Source: Phycisphaerae bacterium
GTDB taxonomy: Bacteria > Planctomycetota > Phycisphaerae > Sedimentisphaerales > Anaerobacaceae
Reading direction: 5' to 3'
Assembly (NCBI GenBank): GCA_030601845.1
Contig: JAUWAY010000001.1
Location: forward strand, 1-64,000
Length of the DNA stretch: 64,000 nucleotides
Part shown: positions 18,615 through 27,452 of the stretch, one piece after another
How the letters are laid out: each line of letters starts with the position of its first letter
Numbering within the stretch: position 1 is the first letter of the stretch
The notes under the pieces: generated by a model
The model's input: only the letters and a program-made list of their open reading frames with translations
Databases searched by the model: none
What the model was told of the DNA's origin: nothing
Translations under genes and position numbers: made by a program

Positions 18615-19379
18615 TTAGCGCGCCAACCAGCCACCATCGACAGCCACCGTGTATCCGTGCATATATGACGATGCATCAGAGGCCAGAAAAACGACCGCTC
18701 CTTTAAGGTCGCTTGGCTTACCCCAGCGACCGGCGGGGATTCGAGCAAGAATAGCTTTATTACGAACAGGGTCGGCTCGCAGCGGCGCTGTAAGGCCGGT
18801 GGCCATATAGCCAGGCGCTATGGCGTTGACATTGATATTGTGAGCGGCCAACTCATTGGCCATCAATCTTGTCAGGCCCATAACAGCGCTTTTGGAGGCG
18901 GTGTACGAGGGAACCAGAACGCCACCCTGGAAAGAAAGCATAGAGGCGATATTGATGATTTTGCCGCCGTCACCCTGTTTTATGAAGACTTTTGCCACCG
19001 CCTGGCTTAAGAAAAACAGGGTCTTCTGGTTGACGTTAATCACATCATCCCAATCCTTTTCAGTAAATTCTGTAATCGGAGCACGGCGAATCGTCCCTGC
19101 ATTATTCACCAGAATGTCAATTCTCCCCAAATGCTCTATTGTTTCTGCAATAATTTTATCGACACAATTGATTGATATAAGGTCAGCTTGAATCCGAACA
19201 CAACCCCTGCCTAAACTTTCAATTTCCTTCACTGTCTCATCCATATTGCTTCTGGCGACTAATGCCACATCCGCGCCTGCTTCCGCGAGTCCTACCGCCA
19301 TCGCCTGGCCCAGGCCATAAGAAGCTCCTGTTACTATTGCAACTTTGCCGTCTAATTTGAACTTGTCCAAAACGCCCAT
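18615..19379 (-). CDS. SDR-family oxidoreductase (KduD-like)
   Basis: GKVAIVTGASYGLGQAMAVGLAEAGADV, LVNNAGTIRRAPI, SYTASKSAVMGLTR, C-term VAVDGGWLAR. Confidence 0.9.
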   Translation of the reverse strand: MGVLDKFKLDGKVAIVTGASYGLGQAMAVGLAEAGADVALVARSNMDETVKEIESLGRGCVRIQADLISINCVDKIIAETIEHLGRIDILVNNAGTIRRAPITEFTEKDWDDVINVNQKTLFFLSQAVAKVFIKQGDGGKIINIASMLSFQGGVLVPSYTASKSAVMGLTRLMANELAAHNINVNAIAPGYMATGLTAPLRADPVRNKAILARIPAGRWGKPSDLKGAVVFLASDASSYMHGYTVAVDGGWLAR

Positions 19380-19381
19380 AA

Positions 19382-20434
19382 TCAGTCTCCTTCCATATTA
19401 ATCAAGATTTTCATAACATCCGAGCCCGATTTCATCTGCTCGTCCCGACCCCTTTTCAAGAGGCGGGGCTCGAGCGCCTTTTGAAAATCCGCTAACGGAT
19501 ACCGTGCGGTAATCAGTCGGTCAAGCGGCAACTCACCACTGGCGGCTATTTCGATGGCCTTTTCGAAGTCCTGCGGCTCATAGACCCGCGCACCGCAGAG
19601 TTTGAGCTCTCGCCAGAAGAAACGAAACAGGTCAACTTTCGGCGTCTCGCTAAAAATCCCCACCACTATAATACGTCCTCGAGTTCTTGGCAACTGCGTC
19701 ATAACCGAAGCCCCTGCTGCCGAACCCGACACTTCAAAAACCACATCGGCGCCTGCACCGTCGGTTTGTTTCTCAACATAAGCCGGCAGGTCGATTTCCG
19801 TCGGATTTACCACATCAATTCCGAGTTTGCGCGCAAACTCAATTCGGGAAGGATTGACCTCGGAAACCAGAACCCGCGCACCTGCTTCACGAGCGACTAA
19901 AGCAATAAGCATCCCGATCGGACCGCCGCCGATGATAACGACATATTCTTCCGGCTTGACCTGTCCCAGACGCACATCGTGACAGGCAACCGCGAGCGGT
20001 TCGACGAGGGCCCCAAGGTCTAAAGCGACCTCGTCGGGGAGCTTGTGAAGCGTGTGTGCGGGTACTGTCCAAGAGTTCTGAAAGGCCCCGGGAGTATCGA
20101 TGCCGAGGAACTTCAGGTTCTGGCAGATATGGCAATGCCCTGCCCGGCAGGCAGGACAGTTGCCGCAGGGGTCGAGAGGACGGACCACCACGCGGTCCCC
20201 AGCTTGCCAGTTCTCGACGTTTGAGCCAACATCCGCGACCACCCCGGACATCTCGTGGCCCATAATATGGGGAATAGATACACGCTTATCCATATGGCCC
20301 GAAAAGATATGCAGGTCGGTACCACAGATGCCGCAGCACGCGACATCGATGCGAACCTCGTCCGGACGGGGTGTCCTTATTTGGGCCTCACCAATCCGGA
20401 TGGTTGTATTTCCGTGATAATAAGCTGCTTTCAT
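19382..20434 (-). CDS. Zinc-dependent medium-chain dehydrogenase (sorbitol/threonine dehydrogenase-like)
   Basis: CCGICGTDLHIFSGH, GHEMSGVVADVG, DPCGNCPACRAGHCHICQN, IIGGGPIGMLIALVAREAGA; start set at MKAAYYHG. Confidence 0.9.
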   Translation of the reverse strand: MKAAYYHGNTTIRIGEAQIRTPRPDEVRIDVACCGICGTDLHIFSGHMDKRVSIPHIMGHEMSGVVADVGSNVENWQAGDRVVVRPLDPCGNCPACRAGHCHICQNLKFLGIDTPGAFQNSWTVPAHTLHKLPDEVALDLGALVEPLAVACHDVRLGQVKPEEYVVIIGGGPIGMLIALVAREAGARVLVSEVNPSRIEFARKLGIDVVNPTEIDLPAYVEKQTDGAGADVVFEVSGSAAGASVMTQLPRTRGRIIVVGIFSETPKVDLFRFFWRELKLCGARVYEPQDFEKAIEIAASGELPLDRLITARYPLADFQKALEPRLLKRGRDEQMKSGSDVMKILINMEGD

Positions 20435-20975
20435 TTTTCTCAATCTTCTGACCGGTACGCACTTGCTCCTGGCTTGAATGTCAATTTTGGCCAAATGCTG
20501 ACGTAACCAACTTTGTAATTCGTCCTTCGAAGTACTACGGAGAATGGATCGGATTGGTTACAGGTGCTTTACCTATGCTGTTCATAAACATCTGATATCG
20601 TTCAATACCCGCTCTTTTTCCTTTTATAGTTGACATTATTTATCTCTTTTGCAGGGGCCCCCTTAACCGGGCAACACATCCAGGTTCAAAACACTTATTC
20701 TTAATTCTTATTCATAAAACATTCTATGATGTTAATCAAGTTGAAAAGTGGCTGCTCCTCTCAACAAGTAAGTAACAGATGGTGCTGACCCAAATTTAAG
20801 CGGCTGACCTCCGGGAAAATATCTCTATAAAACAGGTTGACGCCGGTCGAATTGGCAGCTACAATCTCGTGGTTTTTTAACCTTGAAGTTAGTTAGTTAA
20901 GCCCCGGCCGCCGGGGCCGCAAAATATAACTGAATAAAATCTGAACGGTTAAATATAATTGAAGGCAAAGAAATC

Positions 20976-22202
20976 ATGAAAATCTGGGCAAAATCAATTA
21001 TCTTATGTGTTTTATTGGTAACAGGATGTTCACAAACTATGCAAAAGGTAAAAATAACAATGTTTAAGCAAGATTTAGAGTTACTGGAGAAGTATACAGA
21101 TGTTTTGGTGTTATCCGATGAATCCGGCAGCGCCCAGGTGGCGGTCGTGCCAGCCTACCAGGGCCGCGTTATGACCAGCACGGCTGACGGCCCGGAAGGA
21201 TTGAGTTTCGGCTGGGTCAACCGCGAGCTGATTGCTTCGGGAAAAATACAGCCACACATCAATGTTTACGGCGGCGAAGACCGGTTCTGGATGGGCCCGG
21301 AGGGCGGCCAATTCGCCATCTTCTTCCCGAAAGACGCCCCGTTTGACCTCGAACACTGGCAAACCCCGGCGCTCATCGACACCGAACCGTTTGAGCTGGT
21401 TTCCAAAAGCCGCGACCGCGCCACGTTTCGCCGACTGGCGAACCTGACCAACCAATCCGGCACGCAGTTCAACATTCAGATCGACCGAACGGTCCGATTG
21501 TTGAGCACCAAAGAGGCCGAGAAGGCGTTAGGCATTGACCTGCCGCAGTCCGTAAAGATGGTGGTCTATGAATCCGACAACAAGCTCACCAATAAGGGTA
21601 ACAAGCGTTGGAGGAAGAGAACGGGTTTGCTGTCAATCTGGATTCTCGGCATGTTCAACCCTTCACCGGAGACAACGGTCGTAATCCCCTTCAAACCCGG
21701 CCCCGAAGACAAGCTGGGACCAAGGGTCAACGATGCCTACTTCGGCAAGGTCCCGGCAGACCGGCTGATTGTAAAAGACGATGTGCTTTTCTTTAGCGGA
21801 GATGGCAAGTATCGCAGCAAGATCGGCCTCTCACCCCAACGCGCCAAGCCAGTTCTGGGCAGCTTCGATGCGACCAACAATGTCCTGACCCTTGTCCAGT
21901 ATAATAAACCCAGAGACGCAACTGATTACGTCAACTCGATGTGGGAGCTTCAGGAAGAGCCCTTTGCCGGTGATGTCGTCAATTCCTATAATGACGGCCC
22001 GGCCGAGCCAGGCAAGAAACCGCTCGGGCCTTTCTATGAGCTGGAGACATCTTCTCCCGCTGCTTCGCTCAAACCGAGCGAGTCAATCTCCCACATCCAT
22101 CGAACCTTTCATTTCCAGGGTTCGGAAAAGGACCTGGACACTATTGCCCGGGCCACCCTGGACATGGGGCTGGAGGACATAAAGAACGCCTTTGAGCGGT
22201 GA
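20976..22202 (+). CDS. Lipoprotein, probable DUF6786-type hypothetical
   Basis: Lipobox LLVTGCS; QVAVVPAYQGRVMTSTADGPEGLSFGWVNRELI...INVYGGEDRFWMGPEGGQFAIFF. Confidence 0.7.
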   Translation: MKIWAKSIILCVLLVTGCSQTMQKVKITMFKQDLELLEKYTDVLVLSDESGSAQVAVVPAYQGRVMTSTADGPEGLSFGWVNRELIASGKIQPHINVYGGEDRFWMGPEGGQFAIFFPKDAPFDLEHWQTPALIDTEPFELVSKSRDRATFRRLANLTNQSGTQFNIQIDRTVRLLSTKEAEKALGIDLPQSVKMVVYESDNKLTNKGNKRWRKRTGLLSIWILGMFNPSPETTVVIPFKPGPEDKLGPRVNDAYFGKVPADRLIVKDDVLFFSGDGKYRSKIGLSPQRAKPVLGSFDATNNVLTLVQYNKPRDATDYVNSMWELQEEPFAGDVVNSYNDGPAEPGKKPLGPFYELETSSPAASLKPSESISHIHRTFHFQGSEKDLDTIARATLDMGLEDIKNAFER

Positions 22203-22306
22203 AAGAGAACGCAATAAAATGCCCACCGACCCGGCTCGCAATGGCTAATTTCTATAGGTCTGTTTTTTACAAAGAGTTTAACTCAGTAACGCTAAGGAGA
22301 TAATGA

Positions 22307-24193
22307 TTGCAGATGTCTAACGTTAACCAACTACTAAAAGAAAAGCTGACGACGGAAAATTACAACAGGCTCATCGCTCTTGACAATCCGAAGATGCACG
22401 ATTTTGTCGCCGATGCGATTGAGCTTACCCGTCCGGCTTCGGTCTTTGTCTGCACAGATTCGGACGAAGATAGAGCTTACATTCGTGAACTGGCAATAAA
22501 GAACGGTGAGGAAAGGCCGCTCAATATCCCCGGCCACACCTGCCACTTTGATGGATACTATGACCAGGCCCGCGATAAGGTCAGGACAAAGTATTTGCTG
22601 CCGCCCGGCTCGGAGTTAGGCGCGAGTCTTAATTCCATCGAAAAAGCCGCCGGAGTCGAAGAGGTCCGCTCTTTTTTGAAGGACTCAATGGTTGGCCGCG
22701 AAATGCTGATTTGCTTTTTCTGTCTCGGCCCAATCAATTCAGAGTTTTCTATCCCCTGTATTCAGATAACGGATTCGCCCTACGTTGCTCACAGCGAGAC
22801 TATTCTCTATCGGCCCGGTTACGAACAGTTCAGGAAGACCGGTGCCTCACCGGATTTCTTCAGATTCATCCATTCCGAGGGCGAGCTGGAAAACGCCGTG
22901 AGCAAAAATATTGACAATCGCCGTGTTTACATCGACCTCGAAGAAAATCTGGTCTATAGCGTCAATACTCAATACGGTGGCAATACCATAGGGCTGAAAA
23001 AACTGGCCCTGCGATTGGCTATCAACAAGGCCTCAAAGCAGGGCTGGCTCGCCGAGCATATGTTCGTCCTTGGCGCTCACGGCCCCGCCGGCCGCGTAAC
23101 TTACTTTGCCGGCGCATTTCCCTCGGCCTGTGGAAAGACCTCAACCTCAATGCTGACCGGCCAAACCATTATTGGTGATGACATCGCTTACCTGCGAAAA
23201 AAGGGCGGCCAGGTCCGCTGCGTAAATGTCGAGAAAGGCATCTTCGGCATCATCCGCGATGTCAACTCCAAAGACGACCCTGTTATTTACGAGGCCCTCA
23301 CAAAACCCTGCGAGGTCATCTTCTCCAACGTTTTAATCGATAGTCACTCAAAGCCCCACTGGCTTGGTATGGGCAAAGAATTACCGACAGAAGGAATCAA
23401 TCATTCCGGCCAATGGCAAAAGGGCAAAACCGACGCCAACGGCAATGAGATTACCGCCTCCCACAGAAACGCACGCTACTGCCTCAACATCCCGGACCTT
23501 GGCAATCGCGACCCATTGCTCGATGACCCCGATGGTGTCCCGATTGGCGGTATCATTTACGGCGGACGCGATAGCGACACCTGGGTCCCCGTTGAGCAGG
23601 CGTTTAACTGGACTGAGGGCATCATCATAAAGGCAGCGGCCCTTGAATCTGAAACCACCGCTGCAACGCTCGGCAAAGAGGGCGTCAGAACCTTCAATCT
23701 AATGTCAAATCTTGATTTCCTGTCGATTCCGCTCGGTCGATATATCCGGAACAATCTGGATTTCGCCAGGGATATTGAGAATCCACCAATGATTTTCTCG
23801 GTCAATTATTTCCTCAAGGACGATAACGGCGAATACTTAAACGGTATGGCCGACAAGAAAATCTGGATTTTGTGGGCCGAGCTTCGCGTAAACGGCGACG
23901 TCGATGCTATTGAAACGCCGACCGGCTTGATACCGAAATACGAAGATTTGGCAAAGCTGTTCAAGAACCATATCGACACACAATATACACAGGCCGATTA
24001 TATCCGGCAGTTCACAATTCGCATACCGGAGAATCTCGCCAAGCTCGACCGTGTCGAGAAAATTTACAAGGAAAAAGTTCCTGATACGCCACAGATTCTT
24101 TTCGACACCTTTGCTGAAGTTCGCAAACGCCTGAAAGCAGCCCAGGATAAATACAGCGATTATATCTCGCCGTTTGATTTGACAGTTAAGTAA
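22307..24193 (+). CDS. pckG: Phosphoenolpyruvate carboxykinase (GTP)
   Basis: FPSACGKTSTSMLTG P-loop and overall GTP-PEPCK architecture. Confidence 0.96.
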   Translation: MQMSNVNQLLKEKLTTENYNRLIALDNPKMHDFVADAIELTRPASVFVCTDSDEDRAYIRELAIKNGEERPLNIPGHTCHFDGYYDQARDKVRTKYLLPPGSELGASLNSIEKAAGVEEVRSFLKDSMVGREMLICFFCLGPINSEFSIPCIQITDSPYVAHSETILYRPGYEQFRKTGASPDFFRFIHSEGELENAVSKNIDNRRVYIDLEENLVYSVNTQYGGNTIGLKKLALRLAINKASKQGWLAEHMFVLGAHGPAGRVTYFAGAFPSACGKTSTSMLTGQTIIGDDIAYLRKKGGQVRCVNVEKGIFGIIRDVNSKDDPVIYEALTKPCEVIFSNVLIDSHSKPHWLGMGKELPTEGINHSGQWQKGKTDANGNEITASHRNARYCLNIPDLGNRDPLLDDPDGVPIGGIIYGGRDSDTWVPVEQAFNWTEGIIIKAAALESETTAATLGKEGVRTFNLMSNLDFLSIPLGRYIRNNLDFARDIENPPMIFSVNYFLKDDNGEYLNGMADKKIWILWAELRVNGDVDAIETPTGLIPKYEDLAKLFKNHIDTQYTQADYIRQFTIRIPENLAKLDRVEKIYKEKVPDTPQILFDTFAEVRKRLKAAQDKYSDYISPFDLTVK

Positions 24194-24264
24194 TAAATAG
24201 GTAAAATGCATAAAAGAGCTTTGGGTTTGATTGTCCATTATATATAGATTAGGAGGCATTATCC

Positions 24265-25332
24265 ATGAAGTCGAAAATCAGAAATCAGAAATCAGATGTC
24301 AGATGTCAGAAGTCAAATTCTGTCCTCTGTCTCCTGTCTTATGTCCTTTGCACCGTGTGCCTGAGTGTTGTGCTCTTTTCGGGCTGTGGTAGTGATGAAG
24401 ATGGAGATGGAGGTGTGAAGGTATTAAAGCTGGCTCACGGCCTGGATACAACCCATCCGGTGCACAAGGCGATGGTGTTTATGGCAGAAAAAGTCAAGGA
24501 AAAATCCGGCGGCAGATTGCGGGTCGATATTTATCCCAGTGAACAGTTAGGCAATGAGCGCGAGTGCATCGAGCAATTGCAATTAGGCGGCCTGGACATG
24601 ACTAAAACCTCCTCGTCGCCGCTGGAAAGCTTCGTTCCAATAATGAAGGTTCTCGCCCTTCCTTATCTTTTCAGGGATTCCGACCATTACTGGAAGACAC
24701 TGCTGGGGCCCACAGGTAAAGAGTTGCTCGCCGCCGGCATGCCGGTAGGTCTGAAAGGTCTATGTTTTTATGATGCCGGCGCTCGCAGTTTCTACACCAC
24801 CGACCGGCTTGTCAAAACTCCCGCCGACTTAAAGGGTATGAAAATCCGCGTTCAGCAGAGCCCTATGGCCATCCAGATGATTAAGGCAATGGGGGCTTCA
24901 GCAACGCCTATTGCCTGGGGCGAACTTTATACCTCGCTGCAGCAGGGAGTAGTGGACGGCGCCGAAAATAATCCACCCAGTTTTTACACTTCGATGCACT
25001 ACGAGATTTGTAAATACTACATACTTGATGAGCACACCCGTCCGCCGGATGTGCTGCTGATAAGCGTATCGATATGGAACAAGCTCTCGCCGGAATTCCA
25101 GACCATCCTGCAGGCCGCGGCCGATGAGTCCGTAATCTATCAGCGCAAGCTCTGGGCAGAAATGGTGGATAAGTCCTTAGAGGACGTTCAAAAACCCAGA
25201 GCTAACAGGCCCGGCGTAATAATAATCCGACCGGACAAAAAACCCTTCCGCGACGCCGTACAATCAATGTGGACCGAATATCAAGCCACGGAAATAGGTG
25301 AGCTCGCAAAGAAAATTCAGGCAGATAAATGA
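24265..25332 (+). CDS. dctP: TRAP transporter substrate-binding protein (DctP family)
   Basis: LKLAHGLDTTHPVHKAMVFMAEKVKEKSGGRLRVDIYPSEQLGNERECIEQLQLG; GELYTSLQQGVVDGAENN. Confidence 0.95.
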   Translation: MKSKIRNQKSDVRCQKSNSVLCLLSYVLCTVCLSVVLFSGCGSDEDGDGGVKVLKLAHGLDTTHPVHKAMVFMAEKVKEKSGGRLRVDIYPSEQLGNERECIEQLQLGGLDMTKTSSSPLESFVPIMKVLALPYLFRDSDHYWKTLLGPTGKELLAAGMPVGLKGLCFYDAGARSFYTTDRLVKTPADLKGMKIRVQQSPMAIQMIKAMGASATPIAWGELYTSLQQGVVDGAENNPPSFYTSMHYEICKYYILDEHTRPPDVLLISVSIWNKLSPEFQTILQAAADESVIYQRKLWAEMVDKSLEDVQKPRANRPGVIIIRPDKKPFRDAVQSMWTEYQATEIGELAKKIQADK

Positions 25333-25361
25333 AATGTGAAACATTTAACATTTAACATGTA

Positions 25362-25871
25362 ATGTTTGCCAAAGTTAAAAAAATACTGGACCGAACTCTT
25401 GAAGTGCTCGTTACCGTCGTAATGCTTGTGCTGGTAGTGGACGTGGTCTGGCAGGTCTTTACCCGATATATCCTGAGGAACCCGAGTTCCTGGACCGAGG
25501 AGCTGGCGACGTTTTTAATGATCTGGGTTGGGCTGCTCGGGGCCAGCGTCGCATTAAACAGAAACGCCCATTTGGGAATTGATTATTTTACCCTGAAGCT
25601 CTCACCTGAAAAACGTTTATACACGCAATTACTTGTCTTTTTCTGCATCGCAGCATTTTCACTGCTTGTTATGGTGATAGGCGGCATCAAGCTTGTGTGG
25701 ATAACGCTACAAACCAACCAGGTTTCGCCGGCGCTGGGGCTGAAGATGGGACACGTGTATCTGGCAGTGCCCATAAGCGGTGCCTTCCTTGCATTATATA
25801 GTACGGAGTTCTTTATCGAAAAAATCACAACTCTTGCCAGCGGTAAGCAGATTAGTCAGCCACACGACTAA
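25362..25871 (+). CDS. dctQ: TRAP transporter small permease (DctQ family)
   Basis: DVVWQVFTRYILRNPSSWTEELATFLMIWVGLLGASVALNRNAHLGID. Confidence 0.93.
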   Translation: MFAKVKKILDRTLEVLVTVVMLVLVVDVVWQVFTRYILRNPSSWTEELATFLMIWVGLLGASVALNRNAHLGIDYFTLKLSPEKRLYTQLLVFFCIAAFSLLVMVIGGIKLVWITLQTNQVSPALGLKMGHVYLAVPISGAFLALYSTEFFIEKITTLASGKQISQPHD

Positions 25872-25968
25872 ATCAACAGCGGCAATGGACTGACCCGTCG
25901 GCTTTTGGGTCCCCATTTCGCGTTTTGTTGCGAAAGGGGGCGCGTGAAGCTTAATCGAAGCCAATTAT

Positions 25969-27279
25969 ATGACCACGGAAACAGCAGCGATTTTAGTATT
26001 GGTTTTTAGCTTTATCATACTGCTGGTATTGAACGTGCCGGTGGCGTTCTGCATGGGTATCTGCACGCTCCTGGGCGTTCTTATATTAGGTGACCTTCCG
26101 GCATTTCTGATAATAGCTCAGAAAATGGCCACCGGTATCGATAGTTTTGCACTGCTGGCAATACCATTTTTTATTTTGGCCGGCTTGTTTATGGGCCGAG
26201 GCGGTATCGCCAGGCGGCTTATAGACTTTGCCAATGTGCTGGTCGGAAGATTTCGAGGCGGTCTGGCCTTCGTGAATATTCTGACCTGTATGTTATTCGG
26301 CTCAATTTCAGGCTCGGCGGCGGCGGCAGTATCCTCGGTAGGAGGTTTTATGATTCCACTGATGAACAAAATGGGCTACCACAGGGATTTCAACGCATCG
26401 ATAAGCATTACCGCCGCTACCACGGGGCTTCTGATACCGCCAAGCAATGTAATGATTGTTTACTCCTTGGCGACCGGCGGAATAGTTTCTATTGCTGCAA
26501 TCTTTATTGCCGGAATTTTGCCCGGAATACTCGTCGGATTGGGGCTTATGGTGGTCGCCGGTATCATCTCAGCACGACACAAATACGGTAAGGGAGAGCG
26601 ATTCGGATTAAAGGAAGCGGTTATCCGCTTCCTGAAAGCCATTCCGGCACTGCTGCTGGTCGTCATTGTCCTGGGCGGAATCCTTAGCGGAATATTCACA
26701 GCGACCGAGGCCTCGGCTATCGCCGTTGTTTACGCTTTTGTCCTCTCGGTATTCGTATATCGCGAGGTGAAAATGAAAGACCTGCCGACTATAATACTTC
26801 AGTCTGCAGTTACCACAGCAGTGGTTTTTATGTTAATCGCCACTTCAATGGCGATGAGCTGGTTTCTGGCCCGCCAGAATATTCCTCAGAATATCAGTGC
26901 GTTTTTACTCGGCTTAACCAGCAATAAAATAGCCCTTCTGCTGATTATAAATCTTATGCTTCTTGTGGTCGGCACGTTTATGGATATGACGCCTGCTGTT
27001 CTGATTTTCACCCCGATTTTTCTGCCCATCGTCTCTGCTTTAGGAATGCACCCGCTGCATTTTGGCATAATCCTGATTATGAATCTGTGTGTCGGGCTCT
27101 GCACTCCTCCGGTGGGCACAGTTCTGTTTCTTGGCTGTGGGATAGCCAATACAACTGTAACAAAAATAATGCGCTTCCTGCTGCCGTGTTTCGCAGCAAT
27201 GATTACCGTGCTGTTCATATGCACATATACTCCCTGGATTGCACTGTGGTTGCCCAGGCTATTCGGACTTATACAATAA
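25969..27279 (+). CDS. dctM: TRAP transporter large permease (DctM family)
   Basis: MATGIDSFALLAIPFFILAGLFMGRGGIARRLIDFANVLVGRFRGGLAFVNIL. Confidence 0.95.
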   Translation: MTTETAAILVLVFSFIILLVLNVPVAFCMGICTLLGVLILGDLPAFLIIAQKMATGIDSFALLAIPFFILAGLFMGRGGIARRLIDFANVLVGRFRGGLAFVNILTCMLFGSISGSAAAAVSSVGGFMIPLMNKMGYHRDFNASISITAATTGLLIPPSNVMIVYSLATGGIVSIAAIFIAGILPGILVGLGLMVVAGIISARHKYGKGERFGLKEAVIRFLKAIPALLLVVIVLGGILSGIFTATEASAIAVVYAFVLSVFVYREVKMKDLPTIILQSAVTTAVVFMLIATSMAMSWFLARQNIPQNISAFLLGLTSNKIALLLIINLMLLVVGTFMDMTPAVLIFTPIFLPIVSALGMHPLHFGIILIMNLCVGLCTPPVGTVLFLGCGIANTTVTKIMRFLLPCFAAMITVLFICTYTPWIALWLPRLFGLIQ

Positions 27280-27452
27280 ACGCAAAAGAGTCAGATACGT
27301 TTCTTGGGCCGCGGTTCGCGGAAGACCAAATTGCCTTCTAAAAAATGTACCTGACCCCCCTTGCTTGTTTTGCGCAAGCAAAACAGCGGGGTGACCCTCT
27401 CGGTTATGTGTTTCGCAGAAAAGGTTACAGTAATTTTGGAAAGGAGAAAGAA

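Noticed and set aside
20895-20925. gccccggccgccggggc hairpin as a terminator
   Set aside because: Strong stem but no T-run on either side, and it lies upstream of the 20976 lipoprotein gene between divergent genes; function cannot be assigned.
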